A DNA stretch of 64,000 bases from Cytophaga sp. FL35 (GCF_014349235.1 NZ_JACSOH010000013.1:62001-126000); one strand, 5' to 3'. Shown: positions 44,955-55,279, numbered from the stretch's first letter. Numbers and translations: made by a program. Notes: generated by a model from the sequence alone, not told the origin.

Positions 44955-46010
44955 TTAAAAATCGATGGCTCCGTTACCACTCTTTTTTTCTTTTTTTCGC
45001 TGCTGTCTCAATTGCTTTTTGCTAGGACCTAAATCTATGTCTTCTGCGCCGTTGCCCTTATTTTTTTTGCGCTCTTTGCGCTTTTTCTTCATACTGTTCT
45101 TCTTAATGGCGCCGCCATTTTCATTGGCCTTTTGGTCATCGATGGCTTTGAGCTTATCTTTATGGAAGTCAAATCTATAGGAACCACCGGCGGTAACGAA
45201 TATTCTTGAGGGCGTATCCTTAAAACTCGCGCCCAAATTAAAATCCACCTGAAGATTGTCCGTTAATAAATGTGCGATTCCACCTCGGATTAATAAGTCA
45301 GCATATCTATCGCTATCGATCCCTTGATGTTCCACAAAGGCGCTCCATTTTGGATTTCGAAACGCATGGGAGAGTGAAATTAAATAGCTCATTTCAGGAA
45401 AATCTGTGGTAATCCTGTCGTATGCAAAATTGGTAATGAGCACAAAACGGGGCGTTAATCTACTTTGGGTGGCAATCATACCTCTATAACTGACCGTTGG
45501 GTCACCAACGTAAAATGGATTTCCCCCCAAATTAAATGTGGCTCCACCGTATAAGGCCACGGACGGAATTAAGTTTTTTAATTGGAAAACATTGTTCGCC
45601 CTCCAACTATATAGATTGGGTTTGTTTCTTTCTTCGGATTTATAACGGTCGTAAAGTAAGTATTTCAACCCCACTCGGTTTCTTGAGAAATCACTTAGCT
45701 TATTGGAGGTGTCCAACTCTGTAAAAGTGATGTTCTGGCCTTGATAGGTTCCTTCGTAGGTTATTTCCAAACTTTCAAAAAGTAAGCCATATCTCAAGGC
45801 AAAATCCACCCCCCAAATATTACTTTGGGTATTTAAAAGCGAATGGTCATTTTGTTCAAAGAAAACCCCTGTCTCTAATTGAAGTACATTTCTACCTACT
45901 GCATAAGCACTTACGGAAAGCCCTGGCCTGTTGCTGTTGATTACATCTGTATATTGAGAAAATCCCCAGAAGGGAAGTAAAAGGGTTAGAATTTTGAATA
46001 AGTGCTTCAT
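44955..46010 (-). CDS. Outer-membrane beta-barrel protein (transporter-like, DUF of phenol MetA type)
   Basis: A 351-residue protein with a signal peptide (MKHLFKILTLLLPFWGFSQ) and a beta-rich barrel (about 25-280) starting VINSNRPGLSVSAYAVGRNVLQLETG, typical of the 'MetA-pathway of phenol degradation' putative transporters. It ends in a long Lys/Arg-rich tail (KKKRKERKKNKGNG) unusual for an outer-membrane barrel. The function is unknown; phenol is not implied by context. Confidence 0.75.
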   Translation of the reverse strand: MKHLFKILTLLLPFWGFSQYTDVINSNRPGLSVSAYAVGRNVLQLETGVFFEQNDHSLLNTQSNIWGVDFALRYGLLFESLEITYEGTYQGQNITFTELDTSNKLSDFSRNRVGLKYLLYDRYKSEERNKPNLYSWRANNVFQLKNLIPSVALYGGATFNLGGNPFYVGDPTVSYRGMIATQSRLTPRFVLITNFAYDRITTDFPEMSYLISLSHAFRNPKWSAFVEHQGIDSDRYADLLIRGGIAHLLTDNLQVDFNLGASFKDTPSRIFVTAGGSYRFDFHKDKLKAIDDQKANENGGAIKKNSMKKKRKERKKNKGNGAEDIDLGPSKKQLRQQRKKEKKSGNGAIDF

Positions 46011-46181
46011 TTCAGTTGTTTTGCCCCTGCTTGGTTAAAAGATAATAGTCATAATGGGTATGGCTCCAATCCATTCAAATCCCATTGGGTATGGGGTTTT
46101 GATTGATTTTTCGCGATTATGGACCAAAGCTATTTAGCTTAATTTTAGCAGTTGTATCCTGCTATTACAACGTGAGAATCG

Positions 46182-46189
46182 TATTTTTG
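46182..46189 (+). promoter_or_regulatory. -7 box (TATTTTTG) for the DUF4834 gene
   Basis: A perfect TAnnTTTG 20 bases before the ATG at 46210. An inverted TTGTA/TACAA lies just upstream (46152-46171); its role is unclear. Confidence 0.4.
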
Positions 46190-46209
46190 ATATAATTATT
46201 GTACGAAAT

Positions 46210-46473
46210 ATGGCTTTTTTAAAAACAATCCTGGTTATCTTATTGATTTACTATCTCATAAAGATTTTAGCCAAGATGTTTGCGCCCAAAATATTCGGGT
46301 ATGCAGCTAGAAAAACAGAACAGCATTTTAAGGAAAAATTCGGTGAGTTCGCACAACGGCAAAATCAGCAGGAAGAACGGGTAGGCGAAGTAATCATTGA
46401 TAAAAAGCCTTCACATAAAAAGTCATCTTCTAATCAAGTAGGAGATTATATCGATTTTGAGGAAGTAGATTAA
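46210..46473 (+). CDS. DUF4834 family membrane protein
   Basis: An 87-residue protein with an N-terminal membrane helix (FLKTILVILLIYYLIKILAK), an amphipathic basic middle (RKTEQHFKEKFGEFAQRQNQQEE) and an acidic C-terminus ending GDYIDFEEVD, the typical end of DUF4834. The function is unknown. It lies 133 bases upstream of the YfhO gene on the same strand. Confidence 0.82.
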   Translation: MAFLKTILVILLIYYLIKILAKMFAPKIFGYAARKTEQHFKEKFGEFAQRQNQQEERVGEVIIDKKPSHKKSSSNQVGDYIDFEEVD

Positions 46474-46606
46474 GGTGCTTTTGTCATAAATTTCCAAAGT
46501 AAGCCTACTTATTTTTACCAGATATTTCATGCATGATTATAGTAGGGGTAAGAAGGTAAAGATAAGTTCCCTATTTTAGCCCCAACTAAAACTCCATTTC
46601 CTAGTT

Positions 46607-49045
46607 ATGCAAAAAGGATTAAAAGCCTTCTTCGTCCATTTTTTCGTTACCGTTTTTTTTGTCATTGCAGCCTTGGCCTATTTTCATCCTGTTTTACAGG
46701 GAAAGGTAATTCAACAATCGGATATTGTTCAATATACCGGCATGGCCAAAGAACAGAACGACTTTAGGAAAAAATCAGGGGAAGAACCCTATTGGACCAA
46801 CAGTGCTTTTGGTGGAATGCCCACCTATCAGCTAGGTGCTTACTATCCACATGATTATGTAAAAAAACTGGACCGGATAATTAGGTTCTTGCCTAGACCG
46901 GCAGATTACTTGTTTCTGTACTTTATTGGTTTTTACATTTTACTTTCCTGTCTAAAGGTCGATTTTAGGCTCGCTGTGGTAGGCGCGCTCGCTTTTGGGT
47001 TTTCCACCTATTTGATAATTATATTGGGTGTGGGGCATAATGCCAAGGCCCATGCTTTGGGGTATGTACCAATGCTAATAGGGGGAATTGTTCTTGTTTT
47101 TAGAAAAAAATACCTCTGGGGCTTTATTTTAACGGCAATTGCCATGGCTTTGGAAATTGGTGCCAACCATTACCAAATGACCTATTATTTCATGCTTTTG
47201 GTGCTCATTTTGGGTGTGGTGTATTTGGTTGATGCAATTAAAAAGAAGGAATTAAAACACTTTTTTTCCTCTGTTGGTATTTTGTTAGTGGCCGTTGTTT
47301 TAGGAATTGCTGCCAACGCCACTGGTCTTATGGCTACCAAGGAATATGCAGACTGGAGTACAAGAGGTAAATCACAATTGACCATTGAACCGGATGGTGC
47401 GACTAAAGAAAATACCAATGGTTTGGACAAGGCCTATATTACCCAGTATAGTTATGGGATTGCAGAGTCCTTAAACATTTTTGTACCAAGACTTTTTGGA
47501 GGTTCAAACGGTGAAAATTTAGGAGAGAATTCCAAGAGTTATGATTTTTTGATTGATCAGGGTATTCCCCGGAGGCAGGCCTTGAATTTTTCTTCGGCAT
47601 TGCCTTTGTATTGGGGAGACCAACCAATAGTGGCGGGGCCTGCATATATTGGAGCCATTATATTTTTTCTTTTTGTGCTTGGTCTTTTCTTGGTAAAAAG
47701 TAAGGCCAGGTGGTGGTTGTTAGGAGGGGTTATTATGTCTCTTTTGCTTTCTTGGGGAAAAAATTTCCCTGTTCTTACAAATTTCATGATCGATTACTTT
47801 CCCTTGTACGATAAGTTTAGAGCGGTCTCATCCATACAGGTTGTCCTTGAGTTATGTGCGCCTGTTTTAGGGATTCTAGGTCTCAAAAAATTATTTGATT
47901 CTTCCGTAGTTTTATCCGAAAAGTTGAAAGCCCTAAAATTCTCATTTTTTATTGTGTTTGGATTAGGGGTACTTATCTTTTTAGTCAAGGGAACCTTTGA
48001 TTTTGTAGGTCCCAGTGATCAATTTCTAATCAGGAACTATGGAGATGAATTGGTTTCACTTATTCAGGCAGATAGGAGAGCTGTTTACAACAACGACCTT
48101 TTTAGGTCTATGCTCTTCATTTTGCTTAGCGCAGTTGCCCTTTGGTTGTTCATAAAGGAAAAGCTGAACGCTAATATGACCATTGCCGCCTTGGGTATAC
48201 TTATATTGTTAGATTTGGTAGGGGTAGGGCGTAGATATGTAGATGCCGATGATTTTGTGTCCAAAAGAAGTATGAACGAGCCATTTCAAGAAAGTGCCGT
48301 GGACAAGGAAATAGCTAAGGATGAAAGTATCTTTAGGGTATTTGACCCGTCCGAAGGAATCAACGGGGCAAGAACATCCTATTACCATCAATCCATAGGT
48401 GGGTACCATGCGGCAAAGCCAGCAGCGTTGGAAGATTTGTTCAGTTTCCATATTTACCAAGGAAACATGGGGGTGCTTAATATGTTGAACGTGAAATACG
48501 TAGTTCAGCAAGACGAGGAGGGTAGGAGCTATCCTGCCGTGAACCCGGATGCAAACGGAAACGCTTGGTTCGTGAGCTCTATTAAGAAGGTTGCAAATGC
48601 GGATGAGGAAATAATGGCCCTGGCAGATTTGGATACTTCCCAAGAAGCGGTAGTTTCGGAAAATAATGCGGGACAATTGAATCGTTTTGAATTTCAAGTA
48701 GACTCCCTTGCAAAAATAACTTTAACGGATTATGAGCCTAACCATTTGGTCTATAAGTCCCGAAATGAAAATGCTGGCGTGGCGGTATTTTCTGAAATGT
48801 ATTACCCCCATGGTTGGAATGCGTATGTAGATGGCAATCTAAAAGAACATTTTAAGGTGAATTATAGCCTAAGGGCCTTACGTTTACCGGAAGGCGAACA
48901 TACCATTGAATTTAAATTTGAACCCGAAGTAGTAAAGATAGGAAGCCAAATTACCTTGGCATCATCCATATTGTTGGGTATTGCTGTTTTTGCGGGGGTT
49001 GGTTTTACTTTTTTCTCACCTAAAAAGAAAAAGGAGGGTAAATAG
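46607..49045 (+). CDS. YfhO-family polytopic membrane protein
   Basis: An 812-residue protein with about 13 hydrophobic helices and a large C-terminal extracytoplasmic domain (about 540-780) before a last helix (ITLASSILLGIAVFAGVGF). It fits the GT-C-like YfhO family (in Firmicutes involved in glycosylating lipoteichoic acid). The sequence VIQQSDIVQYTGMAKEQNDFRKK and YFPLYDKFRAVSSIQVVLEL are conserved in the Bacteroidota form. Collinearity with a glycosyltransferase and a flippase suggests work on a surface glycan. Confidence 0.85.
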   Translation: MQKGLKAFFVHFFVTVFFVIAALAYFHPVLQGKVIQQSDIVQYTGMAKEQNDFRKKSGEEPYWTNSAFGGMPTYQLGAYYPHDYVKKLDRIIRFLPRPADYLFLYFIGFYILLSCLKVDFRLAVVGALAFGFSTYLIIILGVGHNAKAHALGYVPMLIGGIVLVFRKKYLWGFILTAIAMALEIGANHYQMTYYFMLLVLILGVVYLVDAIKKKELKHFFSSVGILLVAVVLGIAANATGLMATKEYADWSTRGKSQLTIEPDGATKENTNGLDKAYITQYSYGIAESLNIFVPRLFGGSNGENLGENSKSYDFLIDQGIPRRQALNFSSALPLYWGDQPIVAGPAYIGAIIFFLFVLGLFLVKSKARWWLLGGVIMSLLLSWGKNFPVLTNFMIDYFPLYDKFRAVSSIQVVLELCAPVLGILGLKKLFDSSVVLSEKLKALKFSFFIVFGLGVLIFLVKGTFDFVGPSDQFLIRNYGDELVSLIQADRRAVYNNDLFRSMLFILLSAVALWLFIKEKLNANMTIAALGILILLDLVGVGRRYVDADDFVSKRSMNEPFQESAVDKEIAKDESIFRVFDPSEGINGARTSYYHQSIGGYHAAKPAALEDLFSFHIYQGNMGVLNMLNVKYVVQQDEEGRSYPAVNPDANGNAWFVSSIKKVANADEEIMALADLDTSQEAVVSENNAGQLNRFEFQVDSLAKITLTDYEPNHLVYKSRNENAGVAVFSEMYYPHGWNAYVDGNLKEHFKVNYSLRALRLPEGEHTIEFKFEPEVVKIGSQITLASSILLGIAVFAGVGFTFFSPKKKKEGK

Positions 49046-49087
49046 TTCACGGGCATCCCCAAAGCCCTACCAGAGACACATCAGCCT

Positions 49088-50359
49088 ATGAAAAAAGTGC
49101 TTATTGTAACTTATTATTGGCCCCCAGCAGGCGGCCCGGGCGTACAACGTTGGTTAAAATTTGTAAAGTACCTTAGGGATTTTGGTATGGAACCAATTGT
49201 TTATGTTCCGGAAAATCCGCATTATCCAATCGAGGATTCCACCTTGGAAAGAGAAGTGCCAAAGGATATTAAAATACTTAAACAACCTCTTTTTGAGCCT
49301 TATGGATTGGCCAAGTTATTTTCATCCAAAAAGACCAAAAGAATAAGCTCTGGTATTATACAGACTAAAAATCAGTCAATAGCAGAAAAATTCATGCTAT
49401 GGGTAAGGGGCAATTTTTTTATTCCGGATGCTCGAAAATTCTGGGTAAAACCATCGGTAGCATACCTTAGCAGAGTAATTGAGGAAGAGCAAATACAGAC
49501 AGTTATAACAACGGGCCCGCCCCATAGTGTGCATTTGATTGGTCATCAATTAAAAAATGCCAAGTCTGTTAAGTGGGTTGCGGATTTTAGAGACCCATGG
49601 ACCTCTATTGGATATCACAAGAAGTTGAAACTCACTAAGGCGTCACAAAAAAAGCATAAGAACTTGGAGCGGGAAGTTTTAAATGGGGCCGACCAAATTG
49701 TTGTTACGAGCGCCACTACAAAAAAGGAATTTGAAACTTTAACTTCAAAACCCATTGAGGTAATCACCAACGGCTATGATGTAGGTCCTGCTGTAGAATA
49801 TTCTTTGGATAGAAATTTTACCATAAGTCATATTGGATCCTTATTGACAGGGAGAAATCCCATCAATCTTTGGAAAACCCTTTCCAGGTTGGCATCTGAA
49901 GACCCTGTATTTAGGGCGGATTTGCAACTGGAATTTATGGGGGTGGTAAGTAAGGACGTCATGGATAGCATGTACAAAAATGAGCTGGGGCCGTACATTA
50001 AAATGCGAGGCTATGGTACCCATACGGATGCCCAGCGTAGGCAAAGGCAGTCACAAGTATTGCTATTGGTAGAAATAGATTCCCAAGAGACCAAAGGGAT
50101 AATTCCCGGCAAACTGTTTGAATACATGGCTGCCAAAAGACCTATCTTGGCAATAGGTCCTAAAGATTGGGAAGTAGGGCAACTGATTGAGGAGACCAAT
50201 TCTGGAGTCGTTTTTGATTACCAGGATAAAGACGTTCTTAGAAATCAAATTTTGAAGTGGTATGCGGAATTTAAAAAAAATAGGTTGGTGTGCCCTTCTA
50301 AAAATATTGAGCAATATAGTAGGCAGAACTTAACAGCTCACTTAGCTCAACTTTTATAG
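49088..50359 (+). CDS. Glycosyltransferase, GT4-like
   Basis: A 423-residue glycosyltransferase starting KKVLIVTYYWPPAGGPGVQRWLKF, the nucleotide-sugar GT-B N-terminal loop. The C-terminal half shows EIDSQETKGIIPGKLFEYMAAKRPILAIG, with the conserved KLFEYMA block. Sugar and acceptor are unknown. It lies between the YfhO and flippase genes and should act on lipid-linked or surface glycans in the cytoplasm. Confidence 0.87.
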   Translation: MKKVLIVTYYWPPAGGPGVQRWLKFVKYLRDFGMEPIVYVPENPHYPIEDSTLEREVPKDIKILKQPLFEPYGLAKLFSSKKTKRISSGIIQTKNQSIAEKFMLWVRGNFFIPDARKFWVKPSVAYLSRVIEEEQIQTVITTGPPHSVHLIGHQLKNAKSVKWVADFRDPWTSIGYHKKLKLTKASQKKHKNLEREVLNGADQIVVTSATTKKEFETLTSKPIEVITNGYDVGPAVEYSLDRNFTISHIGSLLTGRNPINLWKTLSRLASEDPVFRADLQLEFMGVVSKDVMDSMYKNELGPYIKMRGYGTHTDAQRRQRQSQVLLLVEIDSQETKGIIPGKLFEYMAAKRPILAIGPKDWEVGQLIEETNSGVVFDYQDKDVLRNQILKWYAEFKKNRLVCPSKNIEQYSRQNLTAHLAQLL

Positions 50360-50414
50360 CTTTCTTTGTATGGGTCTTTAATCTTACTAAAAGACTTCGT
50401 AAACTAGATTTTTC

Positions 50415-51878
50415 ATGGGAATTGTCTTTAGACAGTCATTAAATAATTCCGTTATTACCTACGTTGGCTTTGGTATAGGAGCCCTTAATACCTTGGTGCT
50501 GTATTTAAATTTTATGACGCCCAAGTATTATGGACTCATACAGGTAATTCTTTCTGCGGCCGCTGTTTTAAACCCTATTCTGGCTTTTGGTGTTCCTAAT
50601 ACCTTGGTAAAATTTTATAGCACTTTTAAGGATTGGCATGAAAAAAATGGCTTTTTGACATTAATGCTTTTGCTTCCTTTACTGTTTATGCTTCCTATAG
50701 CCCTTTTAACATTTTTTGGAAATGAAATAATAGGCAATTTGTTAAGTAGGGAAAACCCCGTAGTTAAGGATTATGTTTGGCATATCTTCGTTATAGGAAT
50801 GGGCATGGCCTATTTTGAGGTTTTTTATAGCTGGGCAAGAGTTCATATGAAATCGGTATTCGGCAACTTTATGAAGGAAGTATTTTCAAGGGTTGCTGTA
50901 ACCCTTTTGCTCTTTCTTTTATATTATGAAGTAATTACGGTGGAACTATTCATTAATTTGATAGTTGGGGTTTATTTACTTCGCGTACTTGTAATGAAGT
51001 TATATGCCTTTAACCTTTATATGCCCAAGCTGATTTTTGGATTTCCTAACAATACCAAAGATATCCTTGCTTATAGTGCCTTTATTATATTAGGGGGATC
51101 GGTAGCCATAGTTTTATTAGAGGTCGATAAAGTAATGATCAATCAATTCATTCCTCTGGAAAATGTGGCATATTACAGTGTAGCCGGTTTTATTGCCATG
51201 GTGATAGCAGTCCCTTCCAGGTCCATGCATCAAATTACATACCCCTTGACCGCGCAATTGCTAAACGAAAGCGATTGGGAATCTTTAAGCAGATTGTATC
51301 AAAAAAGTTCGCTTACGCTGTTTGCAGTAGCCTCACTTATTTTTTTACTTATTCTTTTGAATTTGAATGATATGTACACCCTATTGCCAGAGGAGTATAG
51401 AAATGGGTTTGTCATATTTATATGGTTGGGTTTGGCAAAGGTGTACGATAGTCTTTTGGGGAACAATAATTCTATTTTATACAATTCGGATTACTACCGT
51501 TCCGTATTACTATTTGGTTTACTCTTGGCCATTCTTACCATTCTCCTAAATTTATGGCTTATACCCACTTTTGGTTTGGATGGTGCGGCTATTGCAAGTT
51601 TTTCAGCCTTGTTTATTTACAATAGCCTCAAGCTCCTTTTTGTTAAGTGGAAATTTCAAATGCTCCCGTTTACCCTCCAAACTTGTTGGGTTTTTTTGTT
51701 ATCCATAGGTACCGTTGCTGTATTTTATTTCTTCAGTTTACCCTTTCATCCCATCCTTAATATACTGGTGAAAGGAGTATTGATTTCTGTTTTTTTTATT
51801 GGTATACTCTATAGATTTAGGCTGTCAGAGGATATTTATCTGGTGGTCCGAGGAATATTAAAAAAAATTGGTTTGTAG
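50415..51878 (+). CDS. Oligosaccharide flippase (MATE/Wzx-like) family protein
   Basis: A 487-residue membrane protein with 12-14 predicted helices of the polysaccharide-export flippase superfamily: SLNNSVITYVGFGIGALNTLVL at the start and a second half with LEVDKVMINQFIPLENVAYYSVAG. Such proteins flip lipid-linked sugars across the inner membrane. The final gene of a YfhO-glycosyltransferase-flippase set. Confidence 0.85.
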   Translation: MGIVFRQSLNNSVITYVGFGIGALNTLVLYLNFMTPKYYGLIQVILSAAAVLNPILAFGVPNTLVKFYSTFKDWHEKNGFLTLMLLLPLLFMLPIALLTFFGNEIIGNLLSRENPVVKDYVWHIFVIGMGMAYFEVFYSWARVHMKSVFGNFMKEVFSRVAVTLLLFLLYYEVITVELFINLIVGVYLLRVLVMKLYAFNLYMPKLIFGFPNNTKDILAYSAFIILGGSVAIVLLEVDKVMINQFIPLENVAYYSVAGFIAMVIAVPSRSMHQITYPLTAQLLNESDWESLSRLYQKSSLTLFAVASLIFLLILLNLNDMYTLLPEEYRNGFVIFIWLGLAKVYDSLLGNNNSILYNSDYYRSVLLFGLLLAILTILLNLWLIPTFGLDGAAIASFSALFIYNSLKLLFVKWKFQMLPFTLQTCWVFLLSIGTVAVFYFFSLPFHPILNILVKGVLISVFFIGILYRFRLSEDIYLVVRGILKKIGL

Positions 51879-51985
51879 CGTTTTTGATATTTAATGTGAT
51901 GTTTTAACGATTTAGCAGGTTTTAAGAAATAATTGCTAAATTTAATGGTGTTTTTTGTAATACCTTTTTGTTGAAATCGTAAGTA

Positions 51986-52810
51986 ATGGACTGTTATATT
52001 GAAGGCAATTTAAGTGCTTCCCTTTTTCCGGATATTCTTGAGGCAGCGAGTGAAGTTGAAGTACTTCTTTATGCACTAGAACCCAATTGTTATCCAAAGG
52101 GGAGCAAGTCCAGTAAAGAATTGTCCATACTTACAGAAAAGGAGGTGCGTCAAAAAAAAGACTGTCTAATTGGATCGGGATTTACAGATGGTGAAGGGAA
52201 TTATTCGGTAAAAGTTCCATATGAATATATTGATAAAGCTATATCCGTTGATTTCAAACTCTTAAAAGCACCGCGACAGAAGTCCACCAAACACAAGCCA
52301 ATACAGGTTAATGTAAGAACTCTAAAACCCATATGGCGCACAAAGGACTATGGTAAGGTGTATAAATACAATTATTCTTTTCCGTTTGAATTTTGGTATA
52401 GAATTCGAACACTTTTTGATGCTTGGACCATTTACGGAAGAATCAACCTTACCACTAATCCAATCAATAAAAGACTTTCGGGTTATAAGGTGATAGCCAT
52501 GGATGTAGATTGGATAAAGGATGATTTTTTGGGAGAGGCAATGACCGATTTAAAAGGAAATTTTAGAATTGACTATGACAGTTCAGATTTTAAGGTTACT
52601 TTTTTGTCTCCCTTAATCAATATAGAAACTCCTATCAGGGCCATTCCAGGACCCGGTGTCTATTTCAAAGTGTTGGATGAGAACGATACAGAGGTCTACG
52701 TAGAGGATAGGAAAATGGGACACTCAGATACCAGGAAAAATATACACAGAAGCTATTTTGTAAAATTGGAATTAAACCCACTTTTTGCATCCAATCCGAG
52801 AAAAATGTAG
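51986..52810 (+). CDS. Transthyretin-like two-domain protein, unknown function
   Basis: A 274-residue protein without a signal peptide. It contains two similar beta-rich segments: GSGFTDGEGNYSVKVPYEYID (about 63-84) and GEAMTDLKGNFRIDYDSSDF (about 183-202), each followed by a VDFKLL or VTFLSP strand, as in transthyretin-like domains. The middle shares WRTKDYGKVYKYNYSFP. I do not recognise a named family. It is followed by the molybdoenzyme gene after 92 bases. Confidence 0.68.
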   Translation: MDCYIEGNLSASLFPDILEAASEVEVLLYALEPNCYPKGSKSSKELSILTEKEVRQKKDCLIGSGFTDGEGNYSVKVPYEYIDKAISVDFKLLKAPRQKSTKHKPIQVNVRTLKPIWRTKDYGKVYKYNYSFPFEFWYRIRTLFDAWTIYGRINLTTNPINKRLSGYKVIAMDVDWIKDDFLGEAMTDLKGNFRIDYDSSDFKVTFLSPLINIETPIRAIPGPGVYFKVLDENDTEVYVEDRKMGHSDTRKNIHRSYFVKLELNPLFASNPRKM

Positions 52811-52902
52811 TCATATTAGGTCAACTTCGGTTTTTTAATTCTTCATATAAAAAAATAGGGTTAAGTTAGGGCTGCACTTACCATTTTAAGCTTTAAAATT
52901 TT

Positions 52903-55206
52903 ATGGCAACTGAAGACTTGACAAGAAAAGTGTCCCTAACCGGGTCATTGCAATTTACAGATTTAAAATTAGGAGAACCCATGGATTACGCTGCAGGAAA
53001 ACTCGGCGTAAAAGAAGCATTGAAACATGGGTTTAAAGAAATGGGAATAGTGCGTTCTATGAGGGCCTTACTGGAAATGAACCAAGAAGATGGTTTTGAT
53101 TGTCCGAGCTGTGCATGGCCCAATCCAGAAAACCCTTCGCCTATAGCGGAGTATTGCGAGAATGGGGCCAAAGCCCTTGCGGACGAAGCGACCACCGAGA
53201 AAATTGGAGCCTCGTTTTTCAAAAAGTATTCAGTGGAGGAACTTTCGCAATTAAGCGATTACCAACTCAATAAATTTGGAAGACTAACAGAACCAATGGT
53301 TTTAAGACCTGGAAATGTTCATTACGAGCCTATTTCCTGGCAGGAAGCTTATAATCTTATATCAGAAGAACTACGTCGATTAAGTCACCCAGATGAAGCC
53401 ATATTTTACACCAGTGGAAGGTCCAGTAATGAGGCTGCCTTCCTTTATGGGATGTTCGCAAGAGCCTTTGGTACCAATAACATGCCTGACTGTTCCAATA
53501 TGTGCCACGAATCAAGTGGGGTTGCTCTTTCCGAAACTTTGGGGATAGGGAAGGGGTCTACTAAGTTAGAGGACCTATATAAGGCCGAAGTAGTAATCAT
53601 TGCAGGTCAAAATCCGGGAACCAATCATCCTAGGATGTTGAGCGCATTGGAAAAATGTAAGGAGAATGGAGGAAAGGTCATTAGTATAAATCCTTTACAG
53701 GAGGCAGGTTTGGTAAGCTTTAAAAATCCACAAAACCTTAAAGGATGGGTAGGAAGCGGTGAAGCTATGGCAGATTTGCATTTGCCTGTTAGAATTAATC
53801 AAGATATTCCTTTGGTTAAACTCATTTTAAAAAAATTGGCCAAGAAAGACGCTGTAGACGAAAAGGTTTTTGACCATCAATTTATAGGTACATACGTACA
53901 AGGCTATGAGGCTCTAATGGAAGATTTGGCCCAGTATGATGAGCAGGATCTCTTGAAGAGATGTGGTGTAGAGGAAGAAAAAATAGACCAGTTGGTAGAT
54001 TGGTTATCCGTAAAGAATGACATTGTAGTTTGCTGGGCCATGGGGCTTACCCAGCATAAAAATGGAGTGGAGAATATTAGGGAGTTTGTCAACCTTTTAT
54101 TGCTGAAAGGAGCTTTAGGAAAGCCCAATGCCGGTACTTGCCCGGTCCGCGGGCACAGTAATGTACAAGGAGACCGCAGTGTGGGAATTATGCATTATAT
54201 GGATGAAAAATTAAATGAACGGATAAAGGAACATCTCGGCTTTACTGCTCCGGACAAAGAAGGGGTAGACACTGTAGGGGCCATAAAATCCATGAATGAA
54301 GGTAAGGGTAAGGTTTTTATTTGCTTGGGAGGTAATTTTTTAATGGCTGCCAATGATACGGAATATACGGCCCAAGCCATTTCTAATTGTTCATTATCGG
54401 TACAGATAAGTACGAAATTGAACAGAACTCACTTGGTGACCGGTAAAACAGCTTTAATTCTCCCCACTTTTGGTCGTTCGGAGAAAGATTTAAAGGATGG
54501 AAACCTAAGATTTCAAACTATGGAGGACAGCATGGGTAGGGTAAGACAGTCGCGCGGTTTGCTCAAACCGGCATCGGAACATATAAAGAGTGAACCTGAA
54601 CTTATAGCGGAATTGGCGCATACGTATTTCAATAGTCAACATAGTGTAGATTGGTTGGCGCTGTCCAAGGATTTTGATTTGGTAAGAAACTATATTGATA
54701 AAGTGGCCAAAGGATTTGAAGATACTACCAAGCGGTCTAAGGGTGTGGGCTATTATTTGCCCAATAATGTACGTAATTTGGATTTTAGTATGCTGCCCAA
54801 TGGAAAAGCACAAATCACTCTGAATAAACTTCCTGAAGATAATTTAAAGGAAGAGGAGTACCTTCTGATGACCATACGATCCCATGATCAATTTAACACA
54901 ACTATTTACGGTTTGGACGATAGGTATCGTGGGGTATATAATGAAAGAAGAGTGTTGTTCATGAACCCGAAGGATATGGAAACCAGAGGTTTTAAAAAGA
55001 GGGATGTTGTAAATATTAGTAGCCACTATGATGACACTTTGAGAACGGCCTATAAATTTCTGGTAGTTCCCTATAATATCCCCAAAGGTAATTTGGCAGC
55101 TTATTTTCCAGAAACCAATGTTTTGGTTCCTTATAACCAGTTTGCGGATAGAAGTAAGACCCCCATTAGTAAATCGGTAAAGGTTACTTTGACAAAAAAC
55201 ACGTAG
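52903..55206 (+). CDS. FdhF/YdeP-family molybdopterin oxidoreductase
   Basis: A 767-residue bis-MGD oxidoreductase of the YdeP branch. The N-terminal cysteine pair is DCPSCAWPNPEN (Cys67, Cys70), the cofactor region PDCSNMCHESSGVALSETLG, and the MGD-binding blocks YTSGRSSNEAAF and VRGHSNVQGDRSVGI. It has no Tat signal or electron-transfer subunit nearby, so it is a cytoplasmic orphan. In E. coli YdeP is linked to acid resistance; the reaction is unknown. The last block at the C-terminus is AAYFPETNVLVPYNQFADRSKTP. Confidence 0.87.
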   Translation: MATEDLTRKVSLTGSLQFTDLKLGEPMDYAAGKLGVKEALKHGFKEMGIVRSMRALLEMNQEDGFDCPSCAWPNPENPSPIAEYCENGAKALADEATTEKIGASFFKKYSVEELSQLSDYQLNKFGRLTEPMVLRPGNVHYEPISWQEAYNLISEELRRLSHPDEAIFYTSGRSSNEAAFLYGMFARAFGTNNMPDCSNMCHESSGVALSETLGIGKGSTKLEDLYKAEVVIIAGQNPGTNHPRMLSALEKCKENGGKVISINPLQEAGLVSFKNPQNLKGWVGSGEAMADLHLPVRINQDIPLVKLILKKLAKKDAVDEKVFDHQFIGTYVQGYEALMEDLAQYDEQDLLKRCGVEEEKIDQLVDWLSVKNDIVVCWAMGLTQHKNGVENIREFVNLLLLKGALGKPNAGTCPVRGHSNVQGDRSVGIMHYMDEKLNERIKEHLGFTAPDKEGVDTVGAIKSMNEGKGKVFICLGGNFLMAANDTEYTAQAISNCSLSVQISTKLNRTHLVTGKTALILPTFGRSEKDLKDGNLRFQTMEDSMGRVRQSRGLLKPASEHIKSEPELIAELAHTYFNSQHSVDWLALSKDFDLVRNYIDKVAKGFEDTTKRSKGVGYYLPNNVRNLDFSMLPNGKAQITLNKLPEDNLKEEEYLLMTIRSHDQFNTTIYGLDDRYRGVYNERRVLFMNPKDMETRGFKKRDVVNISSHYDDTLRTAYKFLVVPYNIPKGNLAAYFPETNVLVPYNQFADRSKTPISKSVKVTLTKNT

Positions 55207-55219
55207 AATTAAATAAAAA

Positions 55220-55250
55220 CCCCCGCAGCAAATCCTATCTACTGCGGGGG
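55220..55250 (-). terminator. Terminator of the basic exported protein gene
   Basis: CCCCCGCAG and CTGCGGGGG pair; the U run exists only on the minus strand (GGGGGTTTTTATTT), so it serves the gene at 55280-56458 rather than the molybdoenzyme. Confidence 0.8.
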
Positions 55251-55279
55251 CAAACAACTAACCAACCTAAAAACTACTT

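Noticed and set aside
46152-46171. Inverted repeat TTGTA...TACAA before the DUF4834 gene
   Set aside because: Only five bases per arm, no second copy and no regulator nearby; could be chance in AT-rich DNA.
48209-48697. 162-codon frame on the minus strand inside the YfhO gene
   Set aside because: It is antisense to a clearly coding region and shows no domain; a shadow of the real frame.
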